Shown piece by piece: positions 26,993 to 34,598 of a DNA stretch of 34,806 nucleotides. Positions within the stretch are counted from its first letter, which is position 1. Every line of letters begins with the position of its first letter. The translations under genes and the position numbers were made by a program. Under the pieces are notes generated by a model that worked only from the letters and a program-made list of their open reading frames with translations, did not search any database and was not told the origin of the DNA. This DNA is from Kitasatospora sp. SUK 42 (GTDB taxonomy: Bacteria; Actinomycetota; Actinomycetes; Streptomycetales; Streptomycetaceae): positions 1-34,806 of the forward strand of contig NZ_LFMD02000002.1 of the NCBI RefSeq assembly GCF_015776785.2, in the 5' to 3' direction.

Positions 26993-29683
26993 CTAGGCGC
27001 GGTGGGCGCCGTCCTCCAGTGCGCTGAGGTGGGCGGCGGCCGCGGATGCGTCGGGGGCGCCGATGCGGCGGTAGGTGGCCAGGGCCTGTCGGAGGTTGGT
27101 GAGGGCGGTGGCGCGGTCGGGGGTGCAGCGCGCGGCGCCCTCCAGGGCCCGGGCCTCCAGCAGGGGGCTGTGGATCTGCCGGGCGAGGCGGATGGCCGCC
27201 TGGTACAGCCGCAGCGCCTCGTCGGGGCCGCTGGTGTCCGCGGCCAGCGCGCCCATGCTGCTGAGCAGTTCGGCCTCGCCCGGGCGGCTGCCGACGGACC
27301 GGTGGATCGCCAGGGCGTGCTCGTACAGGTCGGCGGCCGCCGGGACGTCACCGGTGCGGTGCCGTGCGCGGCCCAGGCCGTGCAGGGCGTCGGCCTCGCC
27401 CTGGCGGCTGCCGAGTGCCCGGTAGATTCCGAGCGCGCGCTCGTGCAGGTCGGCCGCGGCGGCGAAGTCCCCGGTCTCGTGCCGGGCACGGCCCAGGTTC
27501 CACAGGGCGTTGGCCTCGCCCTGGCGGCTGCCGATGGCCTGGTAGATCACGAGGGACCGCTCGTGCAGGTCGGCGGCGGCCCGGGCGTCGCCGATGTCGT
27601 GCAGGACGTACCCCAGGTCGTGGAGGGCGCCCGCCTCGCCCCGGCGGTCCCCGAGGTCCCGGTAGATCGCGAGTACGCGTTCCATCAGGCTGATCGCCGC
27701 CGGCGAGTCGCCGGTGGAGTGCCGGGCGCGGCCGAGGTCGCAGAGCGCGTGCGCCTCGCCCAGGCGGTCGCCGAGATCGGTGAAGATCGCCAGGGCCCGT
27801 TCGTGCAGGTCGGCTGCGGCCAGGTAGTCGCCGGTCAGGACCTTGACGCGGCCCAGTTCGTGCAGGGTGCCGGCCTCGCCCGGGCGGTTCGCGAGGTCGT
27901 GGTAGATCGTCAGGGCCCTTCCGTACAGCTCGGCCGAGGCCTGGTAGTCCCCGGTCGCGTGCCGCACCCGCCCCAGGTCGCGGAGGGCGCCCGCCTCGCC
28001 CAGGCGGTCCGCCGTGTCGTGGGCCGCGGCGGCCGCCGCCTCGTGCAGGGCCGCGGCCTGCGTCCAGGGGCCGTCCAGGAGGAGGTAGGCGGCCAGGGCG
28101 GCGGTGAGCGCGATGGCGCGTGCGGGCTGGTCCCGGGCGGCGGCGTGGGCGGTGACCGCGAGGAGGTTGTCGCGTTCGGCCCGCAGCCAGGCCAGGGCCG
28201 TCGTACGGTCGGGCAGCTCGGGGGCGCTGGCGGGCGTCGCGGGGACCAGCGGGGCCCGGGGCGGGGTGCGGCGGGCGAGCCGGCGGTCGGCCAGCTGGGA
28301 GGTGTGCTGGTAGTAGTCGAGGATCCGTTCCAGCGCCTCGTCGTCGCCGGCTCCGGCGGTGCCGTCGCCGCTTCCGTCTCCGCGCAGGGTGCGCGCGTAG
28401 AGCCCGAGCAGGTCGTGGAACTGGTAGCGGCCCGGGGTGTGCTGGATGAGCAGATGGTGGTCCAGGAGCGATTCCAGCAGGCGTTCGGCGGTGCGGTGGT
28501 CGGTGCCCATGAGGCCGGCGGCGGCGTGGGCGTCGACGTCCGAGCCGGGAACGCGCCCCAGCCGGCGGAACAGGAGCTGTTCGTCCGGGGGCAGGGTGGC
28601 GTAGGAGGTCTCGAAGACGGCGGTGAGGTTGCGGTCCTCGTCCGCGAGGTTGTCCAGGCGCCGGACCTCGTCGCGCAGTTCCTCGACGAGGTCCTCGACG
28701 CGGAGCGTCCGGCTGTGGCGGAGCCGGGCCGCGGTGATGCGGATCGCCAGCGGCAGGCGGCCGCACAAGGCCACCAGTTCGGCGATCCGGGGGTGGTCGG
28801 CCGGGATGCGGCCGGGACCGGCGCCCGCGTGCAGGAGGGCGACGGCCTCGGCGTCGGGCAGGACGTCGAGGCGCAGGATCTGTGCGTCGTCGAGGCCGAT
28901 CAGGCGCTTGCGGCTGGTGATCAGCACCAGGCTGCCCGGAGTGCCGGGCAGCAGGGGGCGGACCTGGGCGGTGCTCGCGGCGTTGTCGAGGACGATCAGG
29001 GTGCGGGTGTCGGCGAGCCGGTCACGGTAGAACGCGGCGCGCTGACCGACGTCCTGGGGGATCTGCCGCGGGGGGACGCCGAGCGAGCGCAGCAGCCAGT
29101 CCAGGGCCTCGCCGACGCCGAGCGGCGGTGTGCCGGGGGTGTGCCCGTGCAGGTCGATGAAGAGCTGGCCGTCGGGGAAGCCCGCGCGGACGCGGTGGGC
29201 CGCGCGGATGGCCAGGGCGGACTTGCCGACGCCCCCCATGCCGTCGATCGCGGAGATCACCACCATCCCGGCGTCGCTGCCCTCCGGGGCCCGTTCGGCC
29301 AGGGCGAGCAGCTGATCGAGCTCCTGGGAGCGGCCGGTGAACAGTCGGGTGTCGGAGGGGAGTTGGCAGATCGATCCGCTGCCGAGCGGCCGGGCGGGAG
29401 GCGGGCCGGCGCTCGCGGGGGAGACGGCGGAGACGGCGGAGACGGTGGGGGCGGCGGGCGCGGCCCGTCCGTGGGCCGCGGCGATCAGCCGCGTCCGGCC
29501 GTTCGGTTCCAGCTCCAGGGCGTCGGCCAGGCGGGTCACCGACGACAGGCGGGGGCGCCGGCGGCCCGCCTCCAGCACGCTGATCGAGTGCGCCGACACG
29601 CCGGAACGGTCCGCCAACTCGTCCTGCGTCAACCCCACCCGGAGCCTGAACTCCCGTAGGAGCGCGCCAAAGGAGTCGACCAC
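26993..29683 (-). CDS. XRE / NB-ARC ATPase / TPR regulator (STAND family)
   Basis: This 896-residue protein starts at GTG. Residues 7-60 form an XRE helix-turn-helix (LTQDELADRSGVSAHSISVLE). A linker follows, then an NB-ARC-type ATPase with P-loop GMGGVGKS (148-155), Walker B LIVLD (D233) and GRLPLA (308-313). From about 545 to 815 there are at least six 40-residue tetratricopeptide repeats with consensus GEAxALxxLGRxxHxTGDxxAAADLxERALxIY. This is the layout of AfsR-like and STAND signal switches: ligand binding to the TPR array drives nucleotide-dependent oligomerisation. The target genes are unknown. It is divergent from the methyltransferase gene. Confidence 0.93.
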   Translation of the reverse strand: MVDSFGALLREFRLRVGLTQDELADRSGVSAHSISVLEAGRRRPRLSSVTRLADALELEPNGRTRLIAAAHGRAAPAAPTVSAVSAVSPASAGPPPARPLGSGSICQLPSDTRLFTGRSQELDQLLALAERAPEGSDAGMVVISAIDGMGGVGKSALAIRAAHRVRAGFPDGQLFIDLHGHTPGTPPLGVGEALDWLLRSLGVPPRQIPQDVGQRAAFYRDRLADTRTLIVLDNAASTAQVRPLLPGTPGSLVLITSRKRLIGLDDAQILRLDVLPDAEAVALLHAGAGPGRIPADHPRIAELVALCGRLPLAIRITAARLRHSRTLRVEDLVEELRDEVRRLDNLADEDRNLTAVFETSYATLPPDEQLLFRRLGRVPGSDVDAHAAAGLMGTDHRTAERLLESLLDHHLLIQHTPGRYQFHDLLGLYARTLRGDGSGDGTAGAGDDEALERILDYYQHTSQLADRRLARRTPPRAPLVPATPASAPELPDRTTALAWLRAERDNLLAVTAHAAARDQPARAIALTAALAAYLLLDGPWTQAAALHEAAAAAAHDTADRLGEAGALRDLGRVRHATGDYQASAELYGRALTIYHDLANRPGEAGTLHELGRVKVLTGDYLAAADLHERALAIFTDLGDRLGEAHALCDLGRARHSTGDSPAAISLMERVLAIYRDLGDRRGEAGALHDLGYVLHDIGDARAAADLHERSLVIYQAIGSRQGEANALWNLGRARHETGDFAAAADLHERALGIYRALGSRQGEADALHGLGRARHRTGDVPAAADLYEHALAIHRSVGSRPGEAELLSSMGALAADTSGPDEALRLYQAAIRLARQIHSPLLEARALEGAARCTPDRATALTNLRQALATYRRIGAPDASAAAAHLSALEDGAHRA
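27250..28030 (-). repeat. Tandem 120-bp units encoding TPRs
   Basis: The coding DNA repeats with a 120-nt period. Phrases such as cctcgccc-aggcggt-gccga and gtgcaggtcggcggcggcc recur in every unit. It is the DNA image of the TPR array in the NB-ARC gene and not an independent element. Confidence 0.85.
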
Positions 29684-29920
29684 GATGCTCTCACCAACCC
29701 TGCTCTACCCGGATGCGCAGCCGAACGCCGCAGTACGGGGTGCGTCACCGGCATGCACACGTTCGGATTCCGACCCTAGTGGGCGGGGTCGCGCGGAGCA
29801 CCAGGAAAGCGTCAACTCAACGTCATGGAGCCGGGCATGGCGCACGCCGAGAATGGTGCCTGCTCAACGGGGTCGCAGCCGCGGCCCGGCGGAGCCCCAC
29901 CAGAGGGGGCGTCCCGTAGC

Positions 29921-29959
29921 GGAGGGCACCGGGGGAACGGGGGTTCTCCGGTGCCCTCC
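29921..29959 (+). other. Strong hairpin upstream of the methyltransferase gene
   Basis: GGAGGGCACCGG (29921-29932) and CCGGTGCCCTCC (29948-29959) form a perfect 12-bp stem around a 15-nt loop. An alternative, mutually exclusive pairing is GTTCTCC (29943-29949) with GGAGAAC (29973-29979). It could terminate an unannotated short transcript or control the downstream leader. Confidence 0.45.
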
Positions 29960-29984
29960 GGGCATCCCGCCAGGAGAACGGCCC

Positions 29985-30011
29985 TTGCGGCGCGGGTGAG
30001 TTGGCTAGACT
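29985..30011 (+). promoter_or_regulatory. Possible promoter for the methyltransferase gene
   Basis: TTGCGG (29985-29990) and TAGACT (30006-30011) resemble -35 and -10 hexamers, but the 15-nt spacer is shorter than the usual 16-18. Confidence 0.25.
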
Positions 30012-30051
30012 GCCGCGAGCCTGGCGTGATCGCCGAGGAGGGAGACAGGGA

Positions 30052-30954
30052 ATGAGCACGGACGAGATACGGGTGACGGCCACCGAGTCGGAGGCCGAGC
30101 CGGAGGTGGCGTCGGGGGCCGAGCCGGAGGTCGACGAGGCGGCCGCTCCGCACCTGCGCCAGGACATTCCGCACAGCGCCCGGATGTACGACTACTTCCT
30201 CGGCGGCAAGGACAACTTCGCCGTCGACCGCGAAGCCGCCGAACGAGTCCTGACCGCCTTCCCCACCATGCGCATCGCGGTCCACGCCAACCGCACCTTC
30301 ATGCACCGGGCCACCCGCGCCCTGGCCCGGCACGGCCTGCGCCAGTGGCTGGACATCGGCACCGGCATCCCCACCTCGCCGAACCTCCACGAGGTCGCCC
30401 AGGCCGTGGAGCCGCGGGCCCGCGTCGTCTACGCCGACAACGACCCCGTCGTCCTCGCCCACTCCCGCGCCCTGATGACCAGCACCCCCCAGGGCCGCAC
30501 CGCCTACGTCCACGGCGACGTCCGGGACCCGGCCTCGATCCTGGCCACCCCCCAGGTCGCACAGACCCTCGACCTGACGCAGCCCGTGGCGCTCTCGCTG
30601 GTCGCCCTGCTCCACTTCGTCCCCGACCTCGACGAAGCCCACGCCATCGTCAAGCACCTCCTGGACCCCCTCCCGGCGGGTTCCGCCCTGGTCCTCTCCC
30701 ACGCCACCGCCGAACTCGACCCGTCCGGCGCCTCCAAGGTCGAGGAGATCTACAACCAGGCCGGCACCTCCCTCCGGCTGCGCCCCCGGGCCGAGTTCGC
30801 CACCTTCTTCGAAGGCCTCGACCTCCTCGACCCCGGTATCGTCCCCGCCCACCGCTGGCACCGCGACGACACCGACGCCCCCGCCGGCCTCCTCCCCGCC
30901 ACCGTCACCGACGCCCAGGTCTCCTTCTACGCCGCCGTCGCGATCAAGCGCTGA
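30052..30954 (+). CDS. SAM-dependent methyltransferase, Methyltransf_19 (DUF574) family
   Basis: This 300-residue protein starts at ATG 30052 with GAGGAGGGAG just upstream. After an acidic, Ala/Glu-rich N-terminus it shows the family signature HSARMYDYFLGGKDNFAVDRE, then a Rossmann motif LDIGTGIPTSPNLHEVA, then VYADNDPVVLAH and VALLHFVPD. These proteins are abundant in Streptomyces, often beside regulators, and their substrates are mostly unknown. The neighbouring divergent STAND regulator may be linked to it. No connection to the peptide cluster is visible. Confidence 0.93.
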   Translation: MSTDEIRVTATESEAEPEVASGAEPEVDEAAAPHLRQDIPHSARMYDYFLGGKDNFAVDREAAERVLTAFPTMRIAVHANRTFMHRATRALARHGLRQWLDIGTGIPTSPNLHEVAQAVEPRARVVYADNDPVVLAHSRALMTSTPQGRTAYVHGDVRDPASILATPQVAQTLDLTQPVALSLVALLHFVPDLDEAHAIVKHLLDPLPAGSALVLSHATAELDPSGASKVEEIYNQAGTSLRLRPRAEFATFFEGLDLLDPGIVPAHRWHRDDTDAPAGLLPATVTDAQVSFYAAVAIKR

Positions 30955-30957
30955 CCC

Positions 30958-30993
30958 CCCGGAGGAGCCGGGTCGACCTCCGGCTCCTCCGGG
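30958..30993 (+). terminator. Hairpin terminator after the methyltransferase gene
   Basis: CCCGGAGGAGCCGG (30958-30971) and CCGGCTCCTCCGGG (30980-30993) form a perfect 14-bp stem around an 8-nt loop, directly after the stop codon. It may also act on the convergent ABC operon. Confidence 0.75.
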
Positions 30994-31049
30994 CGTGGGC
31001 GCCGTCCTCCGGGCCGGGCCAGGCCAGGCCGGGCCTTCCGTGCTCGTGG

Positions 31050-31874
31050 TCAGCCCTTGACCGCGCCGGCGGCGAGGCCGGAGGCGATCCTGCGCTGGAC
31101 GACGAGGAAGAAGACCACGACGGGCAGGGCGGTCAGGGTGGCACCCGCCATGAGTCCGCCGTAGTCGGTCCCGAAGCTGGTCTGGAAGGAGACCAGCCAG
31201 ATGCTGACGGTCTGCTTCTTCGGGCTGGACAGCAGGACGTAGACGAGGACGTACTCGTTCCAGGCCTGGACGAGGGCGAAGACCGAGGTGGCGACGATGC
31301 CGGGTGCGAGCAGCGGGAGGACCACCCGGCGGAACGCGCCGAGGCGGCCGCAGCCGTCGACCATGGCGGCCTCCTCCAGTTCCACCGGCACGCCGGCGAT
31401 GAACCCGCGCAGCATCCACACCGTGAACGGCAGGGTGAACACCAGATAGGTGATGATCACCCCGGCGATGCTGTCGGTCATCCCGACGTCGTTCAGCAGC
31501 AGGTACACCGGGATGATCAGGGCGGTGAGCGGGACCATCTGCACGATGAGGATCACCACCACGAAGGCCCGGCGGCCCAGGAAGCGGAAGCGGGCCAGGG
31601 CGAAGGCGGCGAGGGTGCCGACGACCAGGGACACCAGGACGGTACCGACGCCGATGAGGACGCTGGAACGCACGTTGGCCCAGAAGGTCTCCGAGTTCAG
31701 GGCCCGGGTGAAGTTGGACAGGGTGGGCGTGCCCGGCCAGAAGTGCGGTGGCAGGCTCAGGATCTCGGTGGCCGGCCGGAACGCGGTGAGCACCATCCAG
31801 TAGACGGGGAAGCCGACCACCGCGGCCACGGCAAGCCCGAGCAGGTCGTAGCCCAGTGACCGCCGTCGCCTCAT
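31050..31874 (-). CDS. CUT1 sugar ABC transporter permease (MalG/DasC type)
   Basis: This 274-residue inner-membrane protein has about six transmembrane segments. The cytoplasmic EAA loop is ELEEAAMVDGCGRLGAFRRV followed by LPLLAPGI, which docks on the ATPase. Its ATG (31872-31874) overlaps the TGA of the upstream permease gene (31871-31873), so the two are translationally coupled. It is the last gene of the operon. No ATPase gene accompanies it. Streptomycetes commonly energise such importers with the shared ATPase MsiK, which is known biology and not visible here. Confidence 0.92.
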   Translation of the reverse strand: MRRRRSLGYDLLGLAVAAVVGFPVYWMVLTAFRPATEILSLPPHFWPGTPTLSNFTRALNSETFWANVRSSVLIGVGTVLVSLVVGTLAAFALARFRFLGRRAFVVVILIVQMVPLTALIIPVYLLLNDVGMTDSIAGVIITYLVFTLPFTVWMLRGFIAGVPVELEEAAMVDGCGRLGAFRRVVLPLLAPGIVATSVFALVQAWNEYVLVYVLLSSPKKQTVSIWLVSFQTSFGTDYGGLMAGATLTALPVVVFFLVVQRRIASGLAAGAVKG

Positions 31875-32785
31875 TCGAGCTCTCCCGTCCTGAACATCTG
31901 GCGCAGGTGGACGACCGATCCGCCGAGCAGCAGCACGACGGTCACGAGCGCGATCGCGGCGCCGACGCTGTACCGGTTGACGGCGAACGACTCGATGAAG
32001 GAGTAGACGCCGAGCAGGTAGTACTCCCGCTCGGGCTGGCCGCCGCGCATGAGCCAGATCTGGTTGAAGACGCCGAAGTCCCAGATGGACATCAGCGTGG
32101 TGACCATGAGCAGGACCGGCCTGATCACGGGGATGGTGACGTGCCGGAAGACCTGGAACGGCCGGGCGCCGTCGAGCACCGCGGACTCCTCCAGTTCCGG
32201 TGGCACCTGCGCCAGCGCGGCCCGTAGGGTGATCGCCGCGAACGGCAGCGATCCCCACACCACGACGGCGACGATGACGGAGAAGCCCTCCCACGGGTCG
32301 GTGAACCAGTTGTGCTTGGCCAGGTCGACGCCGGGCAGCCGGGAGAGCACCCAGTTCACCACGCCGTAGTCGGCGTCGAAGAGCCAGCGGAAGATCGACG
32401 CGGCGACCATCTCCGGCATCGCCCACACCGTGACCAGCACGCCGGCGATGACGGCGCGCACCCACGGGGAGACGCGGTGCATCAGCATCGCCGTGAACAG
32501 CCCGCAGATCACCGTCAGGGTGACGCAGGCGGCGGTGAACAGCAAGGTGCGGAACACCACCGTCCAGAAGAACCCGTCCCCGAGGATCCGCCGGAACTGC
32601 TCCAGACCGGCCCACGGCGGCGCCGCGCCGCTGAACAGCTGTTCGCGGGTCATGTCCTGGAAGGCGAGCACGACCATGTCCACCAGCGGGTAGCCGAGGA
32701 CGAGGCCGAGCGCGATGACGGTCGGGCCGATCAGCAGGTACGGCAGCAGCGGTGACCGCCGCCGTCGGACCCGGTCACCGCTCAT
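31871..32785 (-). CDS. CUT1 sugar ABC transporter permease (MalF/DasB type)
   Basis: This 304-residue permease has a basic N-terminus (SGDRVRRRR), about six transmembrane segments and the EAA motif ELEESAVLDGARPFQVFRHV. It forms the channel with the second permease. Its start codon lies 11 bp inside the binding-protein gene, indicating coupled translation of the operon. Confidence 0.93.
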   Translation of the reverse strand: MSGDRVRRRRSPLLPYLLIGPTVIALGLVLGYPLVDMVVLAFQDMTREQLFSGAAPPWAGLEQFRRILGDGFFWTVVFRTLLFTAACVTLTVICGLFTAMLMHRVSPWVRAVIAGVLVTVWAMPEMVAASIFRWLFDADYGVVNWVLSRLPGVDLAKHNWFTDPWEGFSVIVAVVVWGSLPFAAITLRAALAQVPPELEESAVLDGARPFQVFRHVTIPVIRPVLLMVTTLMSIWDFGVFNQIWLMRGGQPEREYYLLGVYSFIESFAVNRYSVGAAIALVTVVLLLGGSVVHLRQMFRTGELE

Positions 32786-34064
32786 TGATCACGGCGTCGA
32801 TCCGCTTGTCGGCGTCCTTGGCGGCGTCCTGCACCGAAGCCTTGCCGTTGGCGATCCGCTCCAGCATCTCGGGCAGGATGTTGGACTTCTCCACCGACGT
32901 CCAGCCGGGGGCGAACGGGGTCATCCAGCCGCCGGTCTGGGCCGCCTGGGCGGCCGGTCCGTTGATGCCTCCGGCGGCGACCTCGGCCAGCTGGGTGGTG
33001 TTGTTGGGCAGGGTGTTGGCCTCGATCAGCGCTTTCTGCGAGTCCCGGTCGGTGAACATCCTGATCCAGTCGGCGGCCAGGTCCTTGCGCGTGGACTTGG
33101 CCGGCACGGCCAGGGTGGAGCCACCGAGGAACGGCGGCAGGAGCTTCCCGGAGGGGCCGGGGAAGGGGAAGGTGTCGAACTTGCCCTTCAGCTTCGGGTC
33201 TCCGCCGACGCCCGGGTCGGCGGCGGAATCGGCCTCCCAGGTGTTGCCGTAGAAGACGCCGACGTGGCCCTGGCCGACGACGGCCGGCTCGTCGCTGTTG
33301 TCCTTGGCGCGGTCGCCGACGTAGTAGGAGTCAATCAGCCGCTTCCACTCGGTGAGACCGGCGACGGAGGCGGGGGAGGAGAGCGAGGACTTCCAGCGGT
33401 TGCCGTCCTTCACGGCGATCTCGCCACCGGCGTCCTTCACGAAGGCCATGGCGGCGTACCAGTAGCGGCCGGGCATGTAGAAGGCGGAGAAGTTCGGGTC
33501 GCCGACGCCGAAGGTGTTCTTCAACTTGTCGAGCGCGGAGGTCAGATCGGCGTAGGTCTTCGGGGCCCCGGAGACGCCGGCCTGGGTGAAGAGGTCGGTG
33601 CGGTAGACGCCGACCCGGGCTCCGACGTAGTAGGGCACGCAATAAATCTTGCCGTCGTTGCGACAGGCGTCGGCCAAGGCCGGCAGCCAGGTGCCCGACT
33701 GGTCGTAGCGGGCCGGGTCGATCGGGGCGAAGGCGCCGTTGAGGATGTAGTTGGTGGTCTCGCTGTTGCCCATCTCCACCACGTCGGGCACGTTCTTCCC
33801 GGCGAGGACGGCATCCAGCTTCTGGTTCTTGGTCGGCCACTGCTGGTACTGGACCTCGACCTGGACCCCGGGGTGGGCCTTGGTGAACCGGTCATTGGTG
33901 GACTGGACCAATTGTGGCCAACTCTCCTGGGCGTCCACGGCCAGCCAGACGGTCAGCCTGCCGCCCGACTCGGAACCTCCTCCCGAGCCGCCGCCGCACC
34001 CGGCCGCGGCCAGGGACAGGAGTAACGCCAGGAGGACAGGACGACTGGACACGCGAATGGACAT
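32775..34064 (-). CDS. Sugar-binding lipoprotein of an ABC importer, DasA-like
   Basis: This 429-residue extracytoplasmic binding protein starts at ATG 34064, preceded by TTGGAGA on its strand; an upstream ATG at 34109 lacks a ribosome site and would spoil the signal peptide. The signal peptide ends in a lipobox with C23, followed by a Gly/Ser linker. The body is a family 1 solute-binding fold: TVWLAVDAQESWPQLV, VEVQYQQWPTKNQKLDAVL, PDVVEMGNSET, GKIYCVPYYVGARVGVYRTDLF. From memory these segments closely resemble DasA, the chitobiose-binding protein of Streptomyces. Chitooligosaccharide is therefore the best substrate guess. Codon 14 is TTA. Confidence 0.92.
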   Translation of the reverse strand: MSIRVSSRPVLLALLLSLAAAGCGGGSGGGSESGGRLTVWLAVDAQESWPQLVQSTNDRFTKAHPGVQVEVQYQQWPTKNQKLDAVLAGKNVPDVVEMGNSETTNYILNGAFAPIDPARYDQSGTWLPALADACRNDGKIYCVPYYVGARVGVYRTDLFTQAGVSGAPKTYADLTSALDKLKNTFGVGDPNFSAFYMPGRYWYAAMAFVKDAGGEIAVKDGNRWKSSLSSPASVAGLTEWKRLIDSYYVGDRAKDNSDEPAVVGQGHVGVFYGNTWEADSAADPGVGGDPKLKGKFDTFPFPGPSGKLLPPFLGGSTLAVPAKSTRKDLAADWIRMFTDRDSQKALIEANTLPNNTTQLAEVAAGGINGPAAQAAQTGGWMTPFAPGWTSVEKSNILPEMLERIANGKASVQDAAKDADKRIDAVINER

Positions 34065-34127
34065 GGGGGTCTCCAAGTTCGCTGTGGGGGTGACCCTCTG
34101 ACTACCCATCCGATGCGCCCATGTCGC

Positions 34128-34143
34128 AGAGGTCTAGACATTC
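34128..34143. promoter_or_regulatory. DasR-like (dre) core upstream of the sugar importer operon
   Basis: AGAGGTCTAGACATTC contains the palindromic core GTCTAGAC (34132-34139). Against the DasR consensus ACTGGTCTAGACCACT it matches 10 of 16 positions: the centre is perfect and the flanks are poor. It sits about 70 bp upstream of the binding-protein start. Confidence 0.45.
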
Positions 34144-34223
34144 GGCCGGAAGACGACGCTCGGCGTCCCGTCGGCTGGTCGTGGGGAACGGGGTCTGTCG
34201 GTGCGGGCTTGTAGGGTCAGCGC

Positions 34224-34568
34224 ATGATTGATCGCGAGACCTTTTTCCCGTTGGTGTTCTTCGAGTACGACCACAAGCCGGGCACGTTCTGTCTGATACT
34301 GAGCGACGATCACATGGCCGACACCGAAGACGTGTTCGGCGAGTTCGGGCAGTACGGCAATGGCCACGACTGGGAGGACGTGGCCAGGTCGGCCCTGTTC
34401 GCCCGCGCTCCGGAACTGGCCGGCCGACCCGGCAGCGACCTCGACTTCGACTCCGAGGCCGGTATGTTCTGCGCCTACGGCGAGGATGCCGACGTCCTCA
34501 GGCTCCTGGGGCGGCTTCTGCAGGAGGCGTGGCGGGACCGGGCCGTGCTCAGGGGATACATCGGCTGA
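34224..34568 (+). CDS. Imm51-type immunity protein
   Basis: This is a 114-residue acidic protein. The N-terminus FFPLVFFEYDHKPGTFCLIL, then GNGHDWEDVARSALFARAPELA, then EAGMFCAYGEDADVLRLLGRLL, match my recollection of the Imm51 immunity family. Imm51 proteins neutralise polymorphic toxins, but no toxin gene is visible nearby. TAGGGT (34212-34217) could be a -10 element just before the ATG, which would give a leaderless message. That is weak evidence. Confidence 0.7.
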   Translation: MIDRETFFPLVFFEYDHKPGTFCLILSDDHMADTEDVFGEFGQYGNGHDWEDVARSALFARAPELAGRPGSDLDFDSEAGMFCAYGEDADVLRLLGRLLQEAWRDRAVLRGYIG

Positions 34569-34598
34569 AAGAGCGCCTCATGCGTGGGGTGTGGCCGG

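Larger units (their letters stand above)
29684..30051. other. Divergent intergenic region of 368 nt
   Basis: I see no convincing gene here: frames that cross it have no ribosome site and an atypical composition. It must hold the start signals of both flanking genes. It also contains a small inverted repeat CGACCC...GGGTCG (29771-29791) and a strong hairpin at 29921-29959. Confidence 0.7.

Noticed and set aside
27250..28030. Regular repeats resembling a CRISPR or satellite array
   Set aside because: The 120-nt period is in frame and encodes TPRs. There are no short identical repeats with unique spacers.
27002..29659. 885-codon plus-strand open frame over the NB-ARC gene
   Set aside because: It is an antisense shadow: the repeated Gly/Val/Gln-rich product has no recognisable fold, whereas the minus strand encodes clear HTH, P-loop and TPR motifs.
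34065..34109. Upstream ATG (34109) for the sugar-binding lipoprotein
   Set aside because: It would add 15 polar residues before the signal peptide, and the ATG at 34064 has a properly placed GGAG.
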